Shown in pieces: positions 63,686-64,000 of a DNA stretch of 64,000 bases; position 1 is the first letter of the stretch; each line of letters opens with the position of its first letter. A program made the position numbers and the translations under genes. The stretch is from Sphingobium phenoxybenzoativorans. Lineage in GTDB: Bacteria; Pseudomonadota; Alphaproteobacteria; Sphingomonadales; Sphingomonadaceae. The notes beneath the pieces are model-generated. The model worked only from the letters and a program-made list of their open reading frames with translations. It did not search any database and was not told the DNA's origin. The stretch spans positions 1 through 64,000 of the forward strand of contig NZ_MINO01000018.1 in NCBI RefSeq assembly GCF_001757355.1, given 5' to 3'.

Positions 63686-64000
63686 TTATACCACCTTGGC
63701 TTCGAACGCGAGCGGGCTGATGCCACCCAGATATGGATGCCGGCGGCGGGTGTTATAAAATCCGTTGATGTACTGAAAGATGGCGGCTTCTGCCTGACGC
63801 CGCGTCGGCCAGCTCTGCCGCCAGATGAGTTCGGCCTTCAGGGATTTGAAGAAGGTCTCGACGGACGCATTGTCGTAGCAATTTCCTTTGCCGCTCATCG
63901 ATGGACGCAGGCCATAGGCCTGCAGCTTTTTCTGATAGTCGTAAGAGCAATATTGGCTGCCGCGATCCGAATGGAAAAGGCAGCCCTCGGGAGGCTGGCG
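63686..64000 (-). CDS. IS3-family transposase (OrfB), C-terminal part, cut by the window edge
   Basis: The last 104 codons of an rve-type integrase. CLFHSDRGSQYCSYDYQKKL holds the second Asp of the DDE triad and CYDNASVETFFKSLKAELI holds the Glu; the ending NTRRRHPYLGGISPLAFEAK is typical of IS3-group OrfB. The frame is open to base 64000, so the gene continues beyond the window. No damage is visible in this part, so this may be an active copy. Confidence 0.88.
   Translation of the reverse strand, partial: RQPPEGCLFHSDRGSQYCSYDYQKKLQAYGLRPSMSGKGNCYDNASVETFFKSLKAELIWRQSWPTRRQAEAAIFQYINGFYNTRRRHPYLGGISPLAFEAKVV

Overview
The window looks like a chromosomal segment of a sphingomonad-type alphaproteobacterium (Sphingobium/Sphingomonas-like). 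This is inferred from the large RpoB (1384 aa) and RpoC (1417 aa), the high-GC codon use of the core genes, and a Kdo-linked ABC-transporter capsule locus in a mosaic of lower-GC DNA. No tRNA, rRNA or CRISPR array was recognised.

Layout. 1-2.4 kb: a nucleotidyltransferase-HEPN (MNT-HEPN) gene split by a 1.4-kb element with 88-bp inverted ends, a degraded tyrosine recombinase and one unknown passenger gene. 3.1-7.9 kb: rmlC-rmlB-rmlD-rmlA and a convergent wecC. 8.1-16.8 kb: a beta-helix/C1q-like protein, a PhyH-type dioxygenase, the outer-membrane export lipoprotein (KpsD/Wza-like), three glycosyltransferase-type genes and kpsT. 17.3-30.3 kb: one long plus-strand gene train (giant sulfotransferase-like protein, two large glycosyltransferase-like proteins, kdsA, an SGNH and a GSCFA protein, a dTDP-rhamnose 4-epimerase-like protein, a GT9-like protein, a methyltransferase). 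30.4-41.7 kb: hydrolase, 2OG oxygenase, kpsM, kpsE, a GT4, kpsS, kpsC, kdsB, kdsD and a second PhyH protein. 41.8-47.6 kb: DedA, PAP2, wecB, ugd, manC and a 43-aa membrane peptide. 47.9-56.4 kb: rpoB-rpoC with a strong terminator. 57.6-59.5 kb: a GT4-GT26 fusion. 59.5-64 kb: insertion-sequence debris (IS200-type, IS110-type and IS3-type) around a LOV histidine kinase and its response regulator.

How it works together (inference from families). RmlABCD make dTDP-L-rhamnose, and the epimerase at 27.6 kb could convert it to the talose epimer. WecB and WecC make UDP-ManNAc and then UDP-ManNAcA. Ugd makes UDP-GlcA and ManC makes GDP-Man. KdsD, KdsA and KdsB make CMP-Kdo (KdsC was not seen). KpsC and KpsS build the poly-Kdo linker on a lipid. 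The glycosyltransferases build and decorate the repeat unit, and the sulfotransferase-like, methyltransferase, SGNH, GSCFA and oxygenase proteins are candidates for decoration. KpsM/KpsT flip the lipid-linked chain and KpsE with the KpsD/Wza-like lipoprotein exports it. The least ordinary parts are the 1260-aa multidomain protein and its two overlapping partners, the beta-helix/C1q-like protein, three non-haem iron oxygenases in one locus, the KpsC with only one recognisable catalytic module, and the recombinase-derived element that broke the MNT-HEPN gene.
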